From Burkholderiales bacterium (lineage in GTDB: Bacteria; Pseudomonadota; Gammaproteobacteria; Burkholderiales; Ga0077523): a stretch of 56,022 bases of DNA. The stretch lies in NCBI GenBank assembly GCA_019745565.1, contig JAIESW010000087.1, positions 1 through 56,022 of the forward strand, given 5' to 3'. Shown piece after piece: positions 23,838 to 32,077 of the stretch. A program made the translations under genes and the position numbers. The notes beneath the pieces were generated by a model, which saw only the letters and a program-made list of their open reading frames with translations, had not been told where the DNA came from and did no database searches. Positions within the stretch are counted from its first letter, which is position 1. Every line of letters begins with the position of its first letter.

Positions 23838-25259
23838 GTGACCTTGCATGACAACCGCGGAAACCCGGTTTCCGCCACCCGCCGGCAGTCGGTCGACGGC
23901 TATGACGCCGCGCTCGAACTCCTGCACGGCTACTACGGCGACCCGCTGGGGGCCATCGATGCCGTGCTGGCCGAGGACCCCGAGTTCGTGATGGGACATT
24001 GTTTCCGGGCTGCATTGATGGTGATTTCCAGCGAAGCGGCCGCGGTTCCTGCCCTGCGCCAGTCGGTGGAAGCGGCCGAGCGCCTGATGGCCCGTGCCAA
24101 CGACCGGGAACGCATCCACATCGCGGCGGCCCGGGCCTGGATCGAAGGCGACTTCGAGCGCGCCGTCTGGCTGTACGGCAGCGTGCTGACCGAGTACCCA
24201 CGCGACGGCCTGGCCCTCCAGGTGGCGCACCTCGGGGACTTCTACCTCGGTCAGTCGCGCATGCTGCGCGATCGGATCGCGGCGGTGCTGCCGCGCTGGC
24301 ACACCGATGTGCCGGGCTACGGCTTCGTGCTCGGCATGCACGCCTTCGGCCTGGAGGAGATGGGCGAGTACGGTCGCGCCGAAGAGAGCGGCCGCGCCGC
24401 GCTGGCGCTCAACCCGCGCGATCCGTGGGCGACCCACGCTGTGGCGCATGTCATGGAGATGCAGGGCCGCCAGCCCGAGGGCATCCGCTGGCTGGAGGAC
24501 TCGAGCCGCGACTGGGCGCCGGACAACGGCTTCGCGTTCCACAACTGGTGGCATCTGGCGCTCCAGTACCTGGATCTGGGCGACCACCCGCGCGTGCTCA
24601 ATCTGTATGACGAAGGCGTGCGGCCGTACGGGTCCAACGTGGTGCTGGAACTGATCGATGCTTCCGCGCTGCTGTGGCGTCTGCACCTGCGCGGCGCGTC
24701 CGTGGGCAAACGGTGGGGGCCGCTCGCCGACATCTGGGCCGGCCGGATCGACGAGTCCTACTACGCGTTCAACGACGTGCACGCGATGATGGCGCTGGTG
24801 GCCGATGGCCGCGAGTCCGATGCCGAACGGCTGCTCGCCAACCTCGAGCGGCGTGCGACCCAGGGCGGCACCAACGGGAGGATGTCCGGCGAAGTGGGCA
24901 TCGCCCTCGCACGGGCGCTGCGCGCTTTCGGCCGTGAGGACTACAGGACCTGCGCGCAACTGCTGCTGCCGGTGCGCTTCATTGCGCATCGCTTCGGCGG
25001 CAGTCACGCGCAGCGCGACCTGATCCATCTCACGCTCACCGAGGCCGCGACGCGTGCCGGCATGGCACCGCTCGCGCAGGCGCTGGCCGAGGAGCGTGTG
25101 GAGATCAAGCCCACCAGCCCGCACAACTGGGCGCTGCTGCAGCGCGCCCGGATGGTGTCCATCAACCGCCGCGGCGCCGAGGAAGCGCAGTTGCATTCGG
25201 TCCGCGCACAGCACACCGCCATTTCGGCCCTGCGGGCACTCACGCCCGCAGCCGCCTGA
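23838..25259 (+). CDS. TPR protein, TTC38-like
   Basis: A 473-residue soluble protein of helical repeats. Landmarks are ALELLHGYYGDPLGAIDAVL, RIHIAAARAWIEGDFERAV, GFVLGMHAFGLEEMGEYGRA, the HAVAHVMEMQGR stretch and FHNWWHLALQYLDLGD. Together they match the TTC38-like family (tetratricopeptide repeat protein 38), known in bacteria and animals without defined activity. The GTG at 23838 has a good Shine-Dalgarno (AAAGAGGAGAG) and gives an N-terminus without signal peptide. It diverges from the SARP-type regulator and is followed by a small exported protein and a hydrolase, probably one transcript. Confidence 0.82.
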   Translation: MTLHDNRGNPVSATRRQSVDGYDAALELLHGYYGDPLGAIDAVLAEDPEFVMGHCFRAALMVISSEAAAVPALRQSVEAAERLMARANDRERIHIAAARAWIEGDFERAVWLYGSVLTEYPRDGLALQVAHLGDFYLGQSRMLRDRIAAVLPRWHTDVPGYGFVLGMHAFGLEEMGEYGRAEESGRAALALNPRDPWATHAVAHVMEMQGRQPEGIRWLEDSSRDWAPDNGFAFHNWWHLALQYLDLGDHPRVLNLYDEGVRPYGSNVVLELIDASALLWRLHLRGASVGKRWGPLADIWAGRIDESYYAFNDVHAMMALVADGRESDAERLLANLERRATQGGTNGRMSGEVGIALARALRAFGREDYRTCAQLLLPVRFIAHRFGGSHAQRDLIHLTLTEAATRAGMAPLAQALAEERVEIKPTSPHNWALLQRARMVSINRRGAEEAQLHSVRAQHTAISALRALTPAAA

Positions 25260-25285
25260 ACCCCTTCCTTCCGGGAGACCACGAC

Positions 25286-25510
25286 ATGATCAAGATCTTT
25301 CTGCTTCACACGGCAATCGGCGTCGCCGTGGTCCTTGCCACCGCGGTGGTGCTGCCCTGGGGCGAGGCCCAAGCAGCGGTGCTGCAACCTGCAGCGCACC
25401 TGCCCAGCCCCGTCGACGGTGTCGAGGTCCCTTCGCCGCACATCGAGACGATCTGCGCCTGCCAGATGGCGGCACCGACATCGCAGGCGCTCGTGTCGGG
25501 ACAAGCCTGA
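25286..25510 (+). CDS. Small exported or membrane-anchored protein
   Basis: A 74-residue ORF: signal-like hydrophobic segment (LLHTAIGVAVVLATAVVL) followed by AQAAVLQ, which could be a signal-peptidase site, and a short tail with a CAC pair (IETICACQMA). GGGAGA lies about ten bases before the ATG. It sits between the TTC38-like gene (26 nt) and the hydrolase (27 nt), with the regular spacing of an operon. No family recognised. Confidence 0.5.
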   Translation: MIKIFLLHTAIGVAVVLATAVVLPWGEAQAAVLQPAAHLPSPVDGVEVPSPHIETICACQMAAPTSQALVSGQA

Positions 25511-25537
25511 GTCCGAGTTCGAGAGGGAGAGCCAGCG

Positions 25538-26374
25538 ATGACGACACTCAAACTGAAACGCTCGACGATCAGCCTGACCGACGTCGGTTCGGGACCCGCG
25601 GTCGTGCTCCTGCACGGCAGCGCGAGTTCCCGCCACCAGTGGCGCAAGCTCGCCACGCAGCTCTCGGACCGCTATCGCGTGCTGGTGCCCGACCTGCACG
25701 GCTACGGCGAGACCATCCTGCACGACGGCGCGCCGCCGCGCCTGTCGGACGAACTCGGCATCGTGCGCGGTCTCGCCGATCACATCGGCGAACCCTTCCA
25801 CCTGGTGGGTCATTCCTTCGGGGGCGCCATCGCTCTCGGAGCCGCGCGCCTGGTGCACGACCGGCTCGCGTCCCTGACGTTGTTCGAGCCCGCCGCCTTC
25901 CACTTCCTGCGCGATGCGGGCGACACCGAAGCGTGGAGCGAGATCGACGACATCGCGCAGAAGCACATGGGCTACGCCTGGGAGCGCAAGCTCGAGGAGT
26001 GCGCCGACATCATGATGGGCTACTGGATCGGCATTCCCGCGTGGAAAGCCATGTCGCAAGAAAAGCGCGCCGTGATCATCGCGACCATGCCGAAGGTGGC
26101 GTCCGAATGGCGCTGGATCACGCTGATCGAGGACGAGCTCGCGCGCTACGCGAAGATCGCTGCGCCGACCTTGCTGCTGCGCGGCGTGCATACGCGTGTT
26201 CCGCCGCGCCGGGTGATCGACCTGCTGCGCAACACGCTGCCGAACTGCCGTCTCGAGGAGATCCAGGGCGCCGGACACATGGCGCCGCTCACCCACCCGG
26301 AGATCGTGAACGCCGTCATCCAGGCGCACATCGATCGGCATCCGGCGGATCTCACAAAGGCGGAAGCCGCGTAG
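25538..26374 (+). CDS. Alpha/beta hydrolase
   Basis: A 278-residue alpha/beta-hydrolase fold protein. VVLLHGSASSRHQWRKLA holds the oxyanion loop (HGS). VPDLHGYGET follows. The nucleophile elbow is LVGHSFGGAIAL with the serine near residue 95. The acid is probably in TLLLRGVHTRVPPR, where the usual aspartate of this strand is replaced, or an acid nearby. The histidine is in IQGAGHMAPLTHPEIV. Such proteins hydrolyse esters, epoxides or C-C bonds. It lacks a signal peptide. It lies in the gene run starting with the TTC38-like protein; a lipid or xenobiotic substrate is possible but unproven. Confidence 0.85.
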   Translation: MTTLKLKRSTISLTDVGSGPAVVLLHGSASSRHQWRKLATQLSDRYRVLVPDLHGYGETILHDGAPPRLSDELGIVRGLADHIGEPFHLVGHSFGGAIALGAARLVHDRLASLTLFEPAAFHFLRDAGDTEAWSEIDDIAQKHMGYAWERKLEECADIMMGYWIGIPAWKAMSQEKRAVIIATMPKVASEWRWITLIEDELARYAKIAAPTLLLRGVHTRVPPRRVIDLLRNTLPNCRLEEIQGAGHMAPLTHPEIVNAVIQAHIDRHPADLTKAEAA

Positions 26375-26441
26375 GAATCCCCTTGAACCGCTCTGCGCCT
26401 CCTCCCGCCGACCCGGGATTCCGTGCCCCGGTACGTGACAG

Positions 26442-26675
26442 GTGTGGGAATGGCGCGAGCCGTTCTATGATCTCAACCTGTACCTGGTGCGCGATGCCCT
26501 CGGGACGGCCTGCAGGACCGAAGTGTTCCGTTCCACGTACTACGCCATCGGCATCCCGCAGCTGATGGCGCTGATGACCCGGGCCGGTTTCGATCACGTG
26601 GAGCGGCGCGATGACGTGCTGTTCCAGCCGGTGCTGGTCGGTATTCGAACTGCAGTCGAACAGGGAGTCCCATGA
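26442..26675 (+). pseudogene. Remnant of a SAM-dependent methyltransferase (C-terminal fragment)
   Basis: The 77-residue frame (VWEWREPFYDLNLYLVRDAL, LMALMTRAGFDHVERRDDVL, FQPVLVGIRTA) looks like the last third of a class I methyltransferase. The glycine-rich SAM-binding part is missing; an in-frame stop lies immediately upstream of the GTG at 26442. The stop overlaps the ATG of the cytochrome gene (ATGA), so the ancestral gene was coupled to it. Either a decayed gene or a much-shortened protein; the first is likelier. Confidence 0.55.
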
Positions 26676-27574
26676 AGCGAGGAGCAGGAATCCTGGTCGC
26701 GGCCATCGTCGCGATCCCGGTCGCGATCGGCATTGCCGTGATCACGATCAAGACATTGAGCGAGCGCAAGGCGAACCGCATCGTCACCATCAACGTGAGC
26801 CCGGTCGCCTACGCCAGCGGCGAGGCCGTGATCACGCGCGGTGGTTATCTGTTCCGCTCGCGGGGCTGCAGCGAATGCCACGGAGTCGACGGCGGCGGCA
26901 AGGTGGTGATCGACGATCCCAACGGCCTCCACGTCGAATCGCCCAACATCACCAGCGGCTCGGGCAGCGCGGTGAACGGCTATGCCGAGGTCGACTGGGT
27001 GCGCGCGATCCGCCACGGCGTCGATCGCGCCGGCCATCCGCTGCTCATCATGCCGAGCGAGGACTACAACCGGCTGACCGACGAGGATCTCGCCGCGCTG
27101 GTCGCCTATGTCCGCGCATTGCCGCCCATCGCCGACAAGCCCGCGTCCGTGCGCTTCCCCTTGATCGTGCAGGCGCTCTACGCATTCGGGGTGGTGCGCG
27201 ATGCCGCGGAGAAGATCGATCACGCGCTGCCGCCCTCGCAGCCAGTGCCGGCGGGCGTGACTGCCGAACATGGGGCCTACGTCGCGAACATGTGCATCGG
27301 CTGTCATCGGCGCGATCTCACCGGCGGCACGATCGCCGGCGCACCGCCGTCGTGGCCCCCTGCTGCCGATCTCACGCCTCGCAGCGGCAGCGCCATGGCA
27401 CGCTACGACACCGGGGAGAAGTTCGTCGCCATGATGCGCACGGGCAGGCGGCCCGACGGCAGTGCGGTGAGTACCGTGATGCCGTTTCCGAGCCTGGCGG
27501 CCATGGACGAGACCGATCTGCTCGCGTTGCATGCGTACCTGCGCTCGTTGCCGGCACCGCGGGCGAATCCTTGA
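26672..27574 (+). CDS. Dihaem cytochrome c
   Basis: A 300-residue protein with an N-terminal membrane anchor or uncleaved signal (GILVAAIVAIPVAIGIAVIT) and two c-type haem motifs, CSECH near residue 66 and CIGCH near 208. Methionine candidates for axial ligands are in LLIMPSEDYN and STVMPFPSL. The two halves are similar (DEDLAALVAYVRALPP and ETDLLALHAYLRSLPA), so it is a duplicated cytochrome c fold facing the periplasm. Partner enzymes are unknown. It is the last gene of the TTC38-like run and overlaps the methyltransferase remnant. Confidence 0.9.
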   Translation: MKRGAGILVAAIVAIPVAIGIAVITIKTLSERKANRIVTINVSPVAYASGEAVITRGGYLFRSRGCSECHGVDGGGKVVIDDPNGLHVESPNITSGSGSAVNGYAEVDWVRAIRHGVDRAGHPLLIMPSEDYNRLTDEDLAALVAYVRALPPIADKPASVRFPLIVQALYAFGVVRDAAEKIDHALPPSQPVPAGVTAEHGAYVANMCIGCHRRDLTGGTIAGAPPSWPPAADLTPRSGSAMARYDTGEKFVAMMRTGRRPDGSAVSTVMPFPSLAAMDETDLLALHAYLRSLPAPRANP

Positions 27575-27729
27575 AGGGGGCCTGCGGCCAGGCTGTCGCG
27601 CGGCGGCGACAGCATTTGGATGCGCCGTCATGAATTTGTCGCGCTAGACTGATGTCTGAACCGCCGCGGTCCGCCAGGTTCGCGGCTGCGCGGTTCACCC
27701 TTTCCACAAGGCATCAGGAGACCAACAAC

Positions 27730-28107
27730 ATGCCCCTTCGTCCCTTCCTCCGTAGCTTTTGCGCCGTGCTGATCGTCTCGCTGCTGAATCTCGGCATGCT
27801 GCAGACAGCGAGCGCTGCCGCCATCGATACGCAGACTGCCGTCGCGCTGGAAGACCGCGCCGCGGTGACTGCGCGCATCGACGAACGGCTCGCGCGCGAG
27901 GACGTGCGCCAGGCCATGCAGAGCCTCGGCGTCGATCCGGACCAGGCACGCGAGCGGGTCGCCGCATTGACCGACGCCGAAGTGCTGCAGCTCGACGGCA
28001 AGCTCGCGCAGCTGCCCGCGGCCGGCGACGGCGGCTGGTTCATCCTGTTCATCGTGATGGCGGTTCTGATCTTCCTGTTCGCCTCGGGCAAGCTCAACTA
28101 CCGCTGA
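27730..28107 (+). CDS. PA2779-family small membrane protein
   Basis: A 125-residue protein: signal or first membrane segment (FCAVLIVSLLNLGMLQTASA), a helical middle with charged residues (RAAVTARIDERLAREDVRQA, LGVDPDQARERVAALTDAEV), and a C-terminal membrane helix (GGWFILFIVMAVLIFLFASG). This layout matches the PA2779 family, usually next to a PA2778-type cysteine peptidase, as here. The ATG at 27730 is preceded by CAGGAGACC. The stop overlaps the start of the next gene (CTGA). The role is unknown; family context suggests a small envelope partner of the peptidase. Confidence 0.85.
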   Translation: MPLRPFLRSFCAVLIVSLLNLGMLQTASAAAIDTQTAVALEDRAAVTARIDERLAREDVRQAMQSLGVDPDQARERVAALTDAEVLQLDGKLAQLPAAGDGGWFILFIVMAVLIFLFASGKLNYR

Positions 28108-29096
28108 ACACGCAGCGCTTCGCCGCACGGCTGATCGCCGCCGTCCTCGCGGCGGCGGCAGCCGGCTGCGCCCATCGCGGTCCGTACCTCGCGCCCGGGG
28201 TCGAGGCAGTCCAGGCGGAGCAACGCGTCGAGCTGACCGAGGTCCCGTTCTTTCCCCAGAGGGATTTCCAGTGCGGGCCGGCGGCCCTCGCCACGGTGCT
28301 CGTCCAGTCCGGCGTCACGATCTCGCCGGCGCAGCTCGAACAGCAGGTCTACGTGCCCGGCCGCAAGGGCAGCTTCCAGGTGGAGCTGCTCGCCGCGACG
28401 CGCCGCCACGGGCGCGTCGCCTACGTGCTCAGGCCGGAGCTGCGCGCCTTGATCGCGGAAGTTGCCCGGCGACCCGTGGTGGTGCTGCAGAACCTCGGCC
28501 TCGAGGCGCTGCCGCGCTGGCACTTCGCCGTGGTCGTCGGCTACGACGCCGCCAACGACAGCGTCATCCTGCGCTCCGGCACCGAGCGGCGGCAGATCAT
28601 GACGGCGCACGAGTTCCTGCGCTCCTGGGCGCTGGGCGGCCAGTGGGCGATGGTGGCACTGGTGCCCGGCGAGTTGCCTGCGACGGACGATTCCGACGGC
28701 TACGTCCGTGCGGTTGCCGCGCTTGAAGCGCAGCGAGGCTCGACGGCCGTGACCAGCGCGTACGCTGCGGCGGTGAAGCGCTGGCCCGAGCACCGCCTCG
28801 CGCGCCTCGGGCTGGCGAACGCATTGCAGGCTGAAGGGCGAGTGGTCGAGGCCGTGGCGGAGTTCGAGTCGTTGGCCGCGCAGAAGCCGGGCGATGCGGT
28901 CGTCCTCAACAACCTCGCCGATGGTTTGCTCAAGCTGGGCTGCCGCGACCGCGCGCTGGAGATCATCGAACGGGCATCGCGCGCTCAGCCGGAGCCGGGC
29001 AGAATCCGCGATGCGATCGAGGCGACGCGGCGAGAGATCGAAGCGAGCCCGGCGCGGGCAGGCGCCGCGTGTGCGCCAACGGAGGAGCGACCATGA
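28104..29096 (+). CDS. PA2778-family cysteine peptidase lipoprotein with TPR
   Basis: A 330-residue lipoprotein. Signal LIAAVLAAAAAGCAHRG with cysteine near residue 22 is followed by a C39-like peptidase domain: VPFFPQRDFQCGPAALATVL with the catalytic cysteine, and WHFAVVVGYDAANDSVIL with the histidine and aspartate. A TPR-like C-terminus follows (AEFESLAAQKPGDAVVLNNL). No ATG, GTG or TTG exists in frame near the signal peptide; the only sensible start is CTG at 28104, overlapping the previous stop. The role of the family is unknown. Confidence 0.82.
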   Translation: MNTQRFAARLIAAVLAAAAAGCAHRGPYLAPGVEAVQAEQRVELTEVPFFPQRDFQCGPAALATVLVQSGVTISPAQLEQQVYVPGRKGSFQVELLAATRRHGRVAYVLRPELRALIAEVARRPVVVLQNLGLEALPRWHFAVVVGYDAANDSVILRSGTERRQIMTAHEFLRSWALGGQWAMVALVPGELPATDDSDGYVRAVAALEAQRGSTAVTSAYAAAVKRWPEHRLARLGLANALQAEGRVVEAVAEFESLAAQKPGDAVVLNNLADGLLKLGCRDRALEIIERASRAQPEPGRIRDAIEATRREIEASPARAGAACAPTEERP

Positions 29097-29593
29097 GAAA
29101 ACTGATCGGAGCAGCGCTGGTGGCGACGGCTATGGCAACGGGGTCGGGCACGGTTGAGGCCCAGCAGAACGTGGTGGGCGTGTGGCGTCTGGTCGCCTAC
29201 ACGGCGGTGGACGCGGATTCGGGTGCCGTGATCGAACCCTTCGGATCGGCCCCGAAAGGCGTCCTGCACTACACCGCGGGCGGGCGCATGGCGGCCGTGC
29301 TGAGCGCAGGCGATCGCAAACGATTCAGCGCCGGCAACCGCATCAATGCGCCGGTGGAAGAGCGTGCCGAAGCGTTTTCCACTTCCACCGCCTATGCGGG
29401 TACCTACACGCTCGAAGGCGATCGCGTGACCCATCACGTGGAGATCGCGACCAATCCCGACTGGGTCGGCGGCGACCAGTTGCGCTACCCGAAAGTGGAA
29501 GGCAACCGCCTCACCATCACCACGCCGCCGCTGCCGACGCGCCCCGACGGCAAGCTGCGTGTGTCGACTCTGGTGTGGGAGCGGGCGGAATGA
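29093..29593 (+). CDS. Exported lipocalin-like protein
   Basis: A 166-residue protein with a signal peptide (MRKLIGAALVATAMATG). The mature part begins with NVVGVWRLVAYTAVD, then GVLHYTAGGRMAAVLS and AYAGTYTLEGDRVTHHVEIA, typical of lipocalin-like (Lipocalin_5) domains. These are small beta barrels for hydrophobic ligands. A GGAGGAGCG precedes the ATG, whose first bases overlap the stop of the peptidase gene. Probably co-transcribed with the PA2779/PA2778 pair. Confidence 0.8.
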   Translation: MRKLIGAALVATAMATGSGTVEAQQNVVGVWRLVAYTAVDADSGAVIEPFGSAPKGVLHYTAGGRMAAVLSAGDRKRFSAGNRINAPVEERAEAFSTSTAYAGTYTLEGDRVTHHVEIATNPDWVGGDQLRYPKVEGNRLTITTPPLPTRPDGKLRVSTLVWERAE

Positions 29594-29613
29594 TCGTCGG
29601 TACCCCGTAGCCC

Positions 29614-30546
29614 ATGGATCTCCAGTCGCTTCATCGCCGCATCGCGGCCAACGTCGAGACAGTGGTGCTCGGCCAGCAGGTCACGGTACGCAAGTTGGTG
29701 GCGGCGCTCGTTGCGGGCGGCCACGTGCTCCTGGAGGATTTTCCCGGCACGGGCAAGACCACGCTCGCGAAGGCGCTGGCGCGTTCCGTTGCAGCGGAGT
29801 TCAAGCGCGTGCAGTTCACGCCCGACCTGCTGCCTTCCGACATCGTGGGGATGTCCATCTACAGTTCGCAGACCTCGCAGTTCGCCTTTCATCCCGGACC
29901 GGTCTTCACGCATCTGCTGCTGGCCGACGAGATCAACCGCGCGAGTCCGCGTACCCAGTCCGCGCTGCTCGAAGCGATGGCCGAAGGCCAGGTGAGCGTG
30001 GACGGGACGCGGCACGCGCTGCCGGAACTGTTCTTCGTGGTGGCCACGCAGAACCCGGTGGAATTCCACGGCACCTACCCGCTGCCCGAAGCGCAGATGG
30101 ACCGGTTCGCGCTGAAGCTGTCGCTGGGCTATGTGAGCGCGGAGCAGGAAGTGGAGATGCTCTCGGCGCAGAACGCGAAGCATCCGCTGGAGCGCATCTC
30201 GCCGGTGGCATCGGTGGACGAGGTGCTGGCCGCCCGGAAAGCGTTGGCGAACGTGCGGATGTCCGACGCCGTGAAGCGGTATGCGGTCGATCTGGTGGGC
30301 GCGACGCGCGGCGCGTCCGGCGTGACGCTGGGCGCGAGCCCGCGGGCTTCCATCGCCCTGATGAAACTGGCGCAGGCCCTGGCCGCGTTCGACGGCGAAG
30401 AGTTCGTGTCGCCGGAGCACGTGCAGGAGATCGCCGTGGAGGCGATCGCGCATCGCATCGTGCTGGAGCGGAACCGGAGCTTCGCGGGGGCCTCGGCGGG
30501 GGCGGTGGTGGAGGAGATCGTGAAGTCGGTGGCGGTGCCGGTTTGA
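29614..30546 (+). CDS. MoxR-family AAA+ ATPase
   Basis: A 310-residue AAA+ ATPase. EDFPGTGKTTLAKALARS near residue 45 is the Walker A, LLLADEINRASPRTQSALLE near 108 the Walker B with the MoxR signature, and VVATQNPVEFHGTYPLPEAQ the sensor 1 region. MoxR proteins act as chaperone-like ATPases for maturing metalloproteins or envelope complexes. They are usually followed by DUF58 and TgpA-type genes, exactly as here (30743 and 32068). ATG 29614 matches the normal family length. Confidence 0.93.
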   Translation: MDLQSLHRRIAANVETVVLGQQVTVRKLVAALVAGGHVLLEDFPGTGKTTLAKALARSVAAEFKRVQFTPDLLPSDIVGMSIYSSQTSQFAFHPGPVFTHLLLADEINRASPRTQSALLEAMAEGQVSVDGTRHALPELFFVVATQNPVEFHGTYPLPEAQMDRFALKLSLGYVSAEQEVEMLSAQNAKHPLERISPVASVDEVLAARKALANVRMSDAVKRYAVDLVGATRGASGVTLGASPRASIALMKLAQALAAFDGEEFVSPEHVQEIAVEAIAHRIVLERNRSFAGASAGAVVEEIVKSVAVPV

Positions 30547-30576
30547 GTTGCGTACTTGGGCGGGAAGGGAGATCTC

Positions 30577-30700
30577 AACGCGGCGGACGCGGCGTAAGTC
30601 AAAGGCGACGGGAGGTTGGTCGGTGAACATCGTGGATTCGTCTACTAGCGGCTACAGCGTATCGACGACGCACAAGCTTTTCCGCCGCGTCCGCCGCGTT
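30577..30700. repeat. Inverted repeat between moxR-like and DUF58 genes
   Basis: Perfect 18-base arms AACGCGGCGGACGCGGCG (30577-30594) and CGCCGCGTCCGCCGCGTT (30683-30700) are separated by 88 bases. A long RNA hairpin is possible inside the operon, or the block is a small inserted element. It accounts for most of the 196-base gap where these genes normally lie close together. Confidence 0.7.
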
Positions 30701-30742
30701 CTGCGCTTCGGGCCTTGAGCATCCGGAACAGGGAGAAGGACC

Positions 30743-32077
30743 GTGCCGAGAACCCTCAAAGCTTTCGCCCGAGTCTACCGATGGTCCCAATGGGCTGACC
30801 GCCGCTTCACGCCGGCGGGCATCGGTGTGGTTTATCTCATGATCGCCGCCGGCGTCTTCGGCGTCGACGCCGGCCGCACCATGGGCTTCCAGGTTTTCTC
30901 CGTCGCCGCGGCGCTCCTCATCTGCGCATGGATCGGCGCCGGCCGTTCGCGCCCTGGGTTGCGCATCGAGCGCCGTTTGCCGGATCAGGCCACGGTCGGT
31001 GTTCCGCTCATCTACCGTCTCGTGCTGCGATCGCAATCGAATTGGGCACTGCCTCGACTCGTGATCCGCGATGAGTTCGAGGATCGCTTCCCCACGCGCG
31101 ACGAGTTCGCCGCGGCCGGCAGACAGCAGGATCCGTCCGGCAACTTCTTCGACCGCCGCGTCGGCTACCCCCGCTGGGTCGCGCTGGTGCGGCGCCTGCG
31201 CGGCGGGACGATCGAGCCCGTGAGCACTCCAGCGTTGCCGCCGAAGACCGACGCCACGGTGGATGTCGCCTTCGTGCCGGAACGCCGTGGTGTCGTGCGC
31301 CTCGCCCGCGCCCGCGTGCTGCGGCCCGATCCGCTCGGACTCATCAATGCAGTGACGACGCTTGCACATCCGCAATCGCTGCTCGTTCTCCCCAGGCTGT
31401 ATGACGTGCCCGCGATCGAACTGCCCGGCTCGCGCCGGCACCACCCGGGCGGGCTGCAGGCCGCGCAGCAGGTGGGCGAGAGCCAGGAGTTTCTCCAGCT
31501 GCGCGACTATCGGCCCGGCGACCCGATCAAGCGCCTGCATTGGCCCAGCACGGCACGCGCCGGCCGCCCTATCGTGAAGGAGACGAGCGAGGAGTTCTTC
31601 GCACGCTACGGTCTGGTGCTCGACACGTTCATCGCGAACGACGACGAGATTGCCTTCGAGGCCGCAGTGTCGGCAGCCGCGTCGCTCACGGCTCGTCTTG
31701 CCCTGGGCGATGCGCTGCTCGACCTCATGTTCGTCGAGGACCGCGCGCTCACCGTGACGGCAGGCCGCGGTATCGCCTCCGCCGGGGCACTGCTGCGTGA
31801 GCTGGCAGAAGTGGCCCCTTGCCGCGATCGTCCTTTCGACGTGCTGGCGACCCGCGTGAGCGAGCATGCATCGCGCATGAGCGCTTGCATCCACGTGCTG
31901 CTGGCCTTCGATGCGCCACGCCGCGACATGGTGCAGGCGCTGCGGGTCGCGGGCGTGCCGCAGATCGTTCTGGTGGTGGCACGCGAGGATGTCGCCGAGG
32001 CCGAAGTCCCGGTCCATCGCATCGATCCCGATCGGCTCGCTGAAACCCTCGTCGCGATGCCTGCACGATGCCGGTGA
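30743..32077 (+). CDS. DUF58-domain membrane protein
   Basis: A 444-residue protein. Two membrane segments lie near 30-70 (GIGVVYLMIAAGVFGVDAG, GFQVFSVAAALLICAWIGAG). A beta domain follows, then the DUF58 signature LQLRDYRPGDPIKRLHWPST near residue 250 and a vWA-like C-terminal half. These proteins work with MoxR ATPases and are thought to be involved in envelope assembly or stress. The GTG at 30743 has GGGAGAAGG upstream. The 3' end overlaps the next gene by 10 bases, so the products are probably made together. Confidence 0.9.
   Translation: MPRTLKAFARVYRWSQWADRRFTPAGIGVVYLMIAAGVFGVDAGRTMGFQVFSVAAALLICAWIGAGRSRPGLRIERRLPDQATVGVPLIYRLVLRSQSNWALPRLVIRDEFEDRFPTRDEFAAAGRQQDPSGNFFDRRVGYPRWVALVRRLRGGTIEPVSTPALPPKTDATVDVAFVPERRGVVRLARARVLRPDPLGLINAVTTLAHPQSLLVLPRLYDVPAIELPGSRRHHPGGLQAAQQVGESQEFLQLRDYRPGDPIKRLHWPSTARAGRPIVKETSEEFFARYGLVLDTFIANDDEIAFEAAVSAAASLTARLALGDALLDLMFVEDRALTVTAGRGIASAGALLRELAEVAPCRDRPFDVLATRVSEHASRMSACIHVLLAFDAPRRDMVQALRVAGVPQIVLVVAREDVAEAEVPVHRIDPDRLAETLVAMPARCR

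Noticed and set aside
23754..25214. Reverse-strand frame of 486 codons over the TTC38-like gene
   Set aside because: Opposite to a gene with recognised family and good ribosome site.
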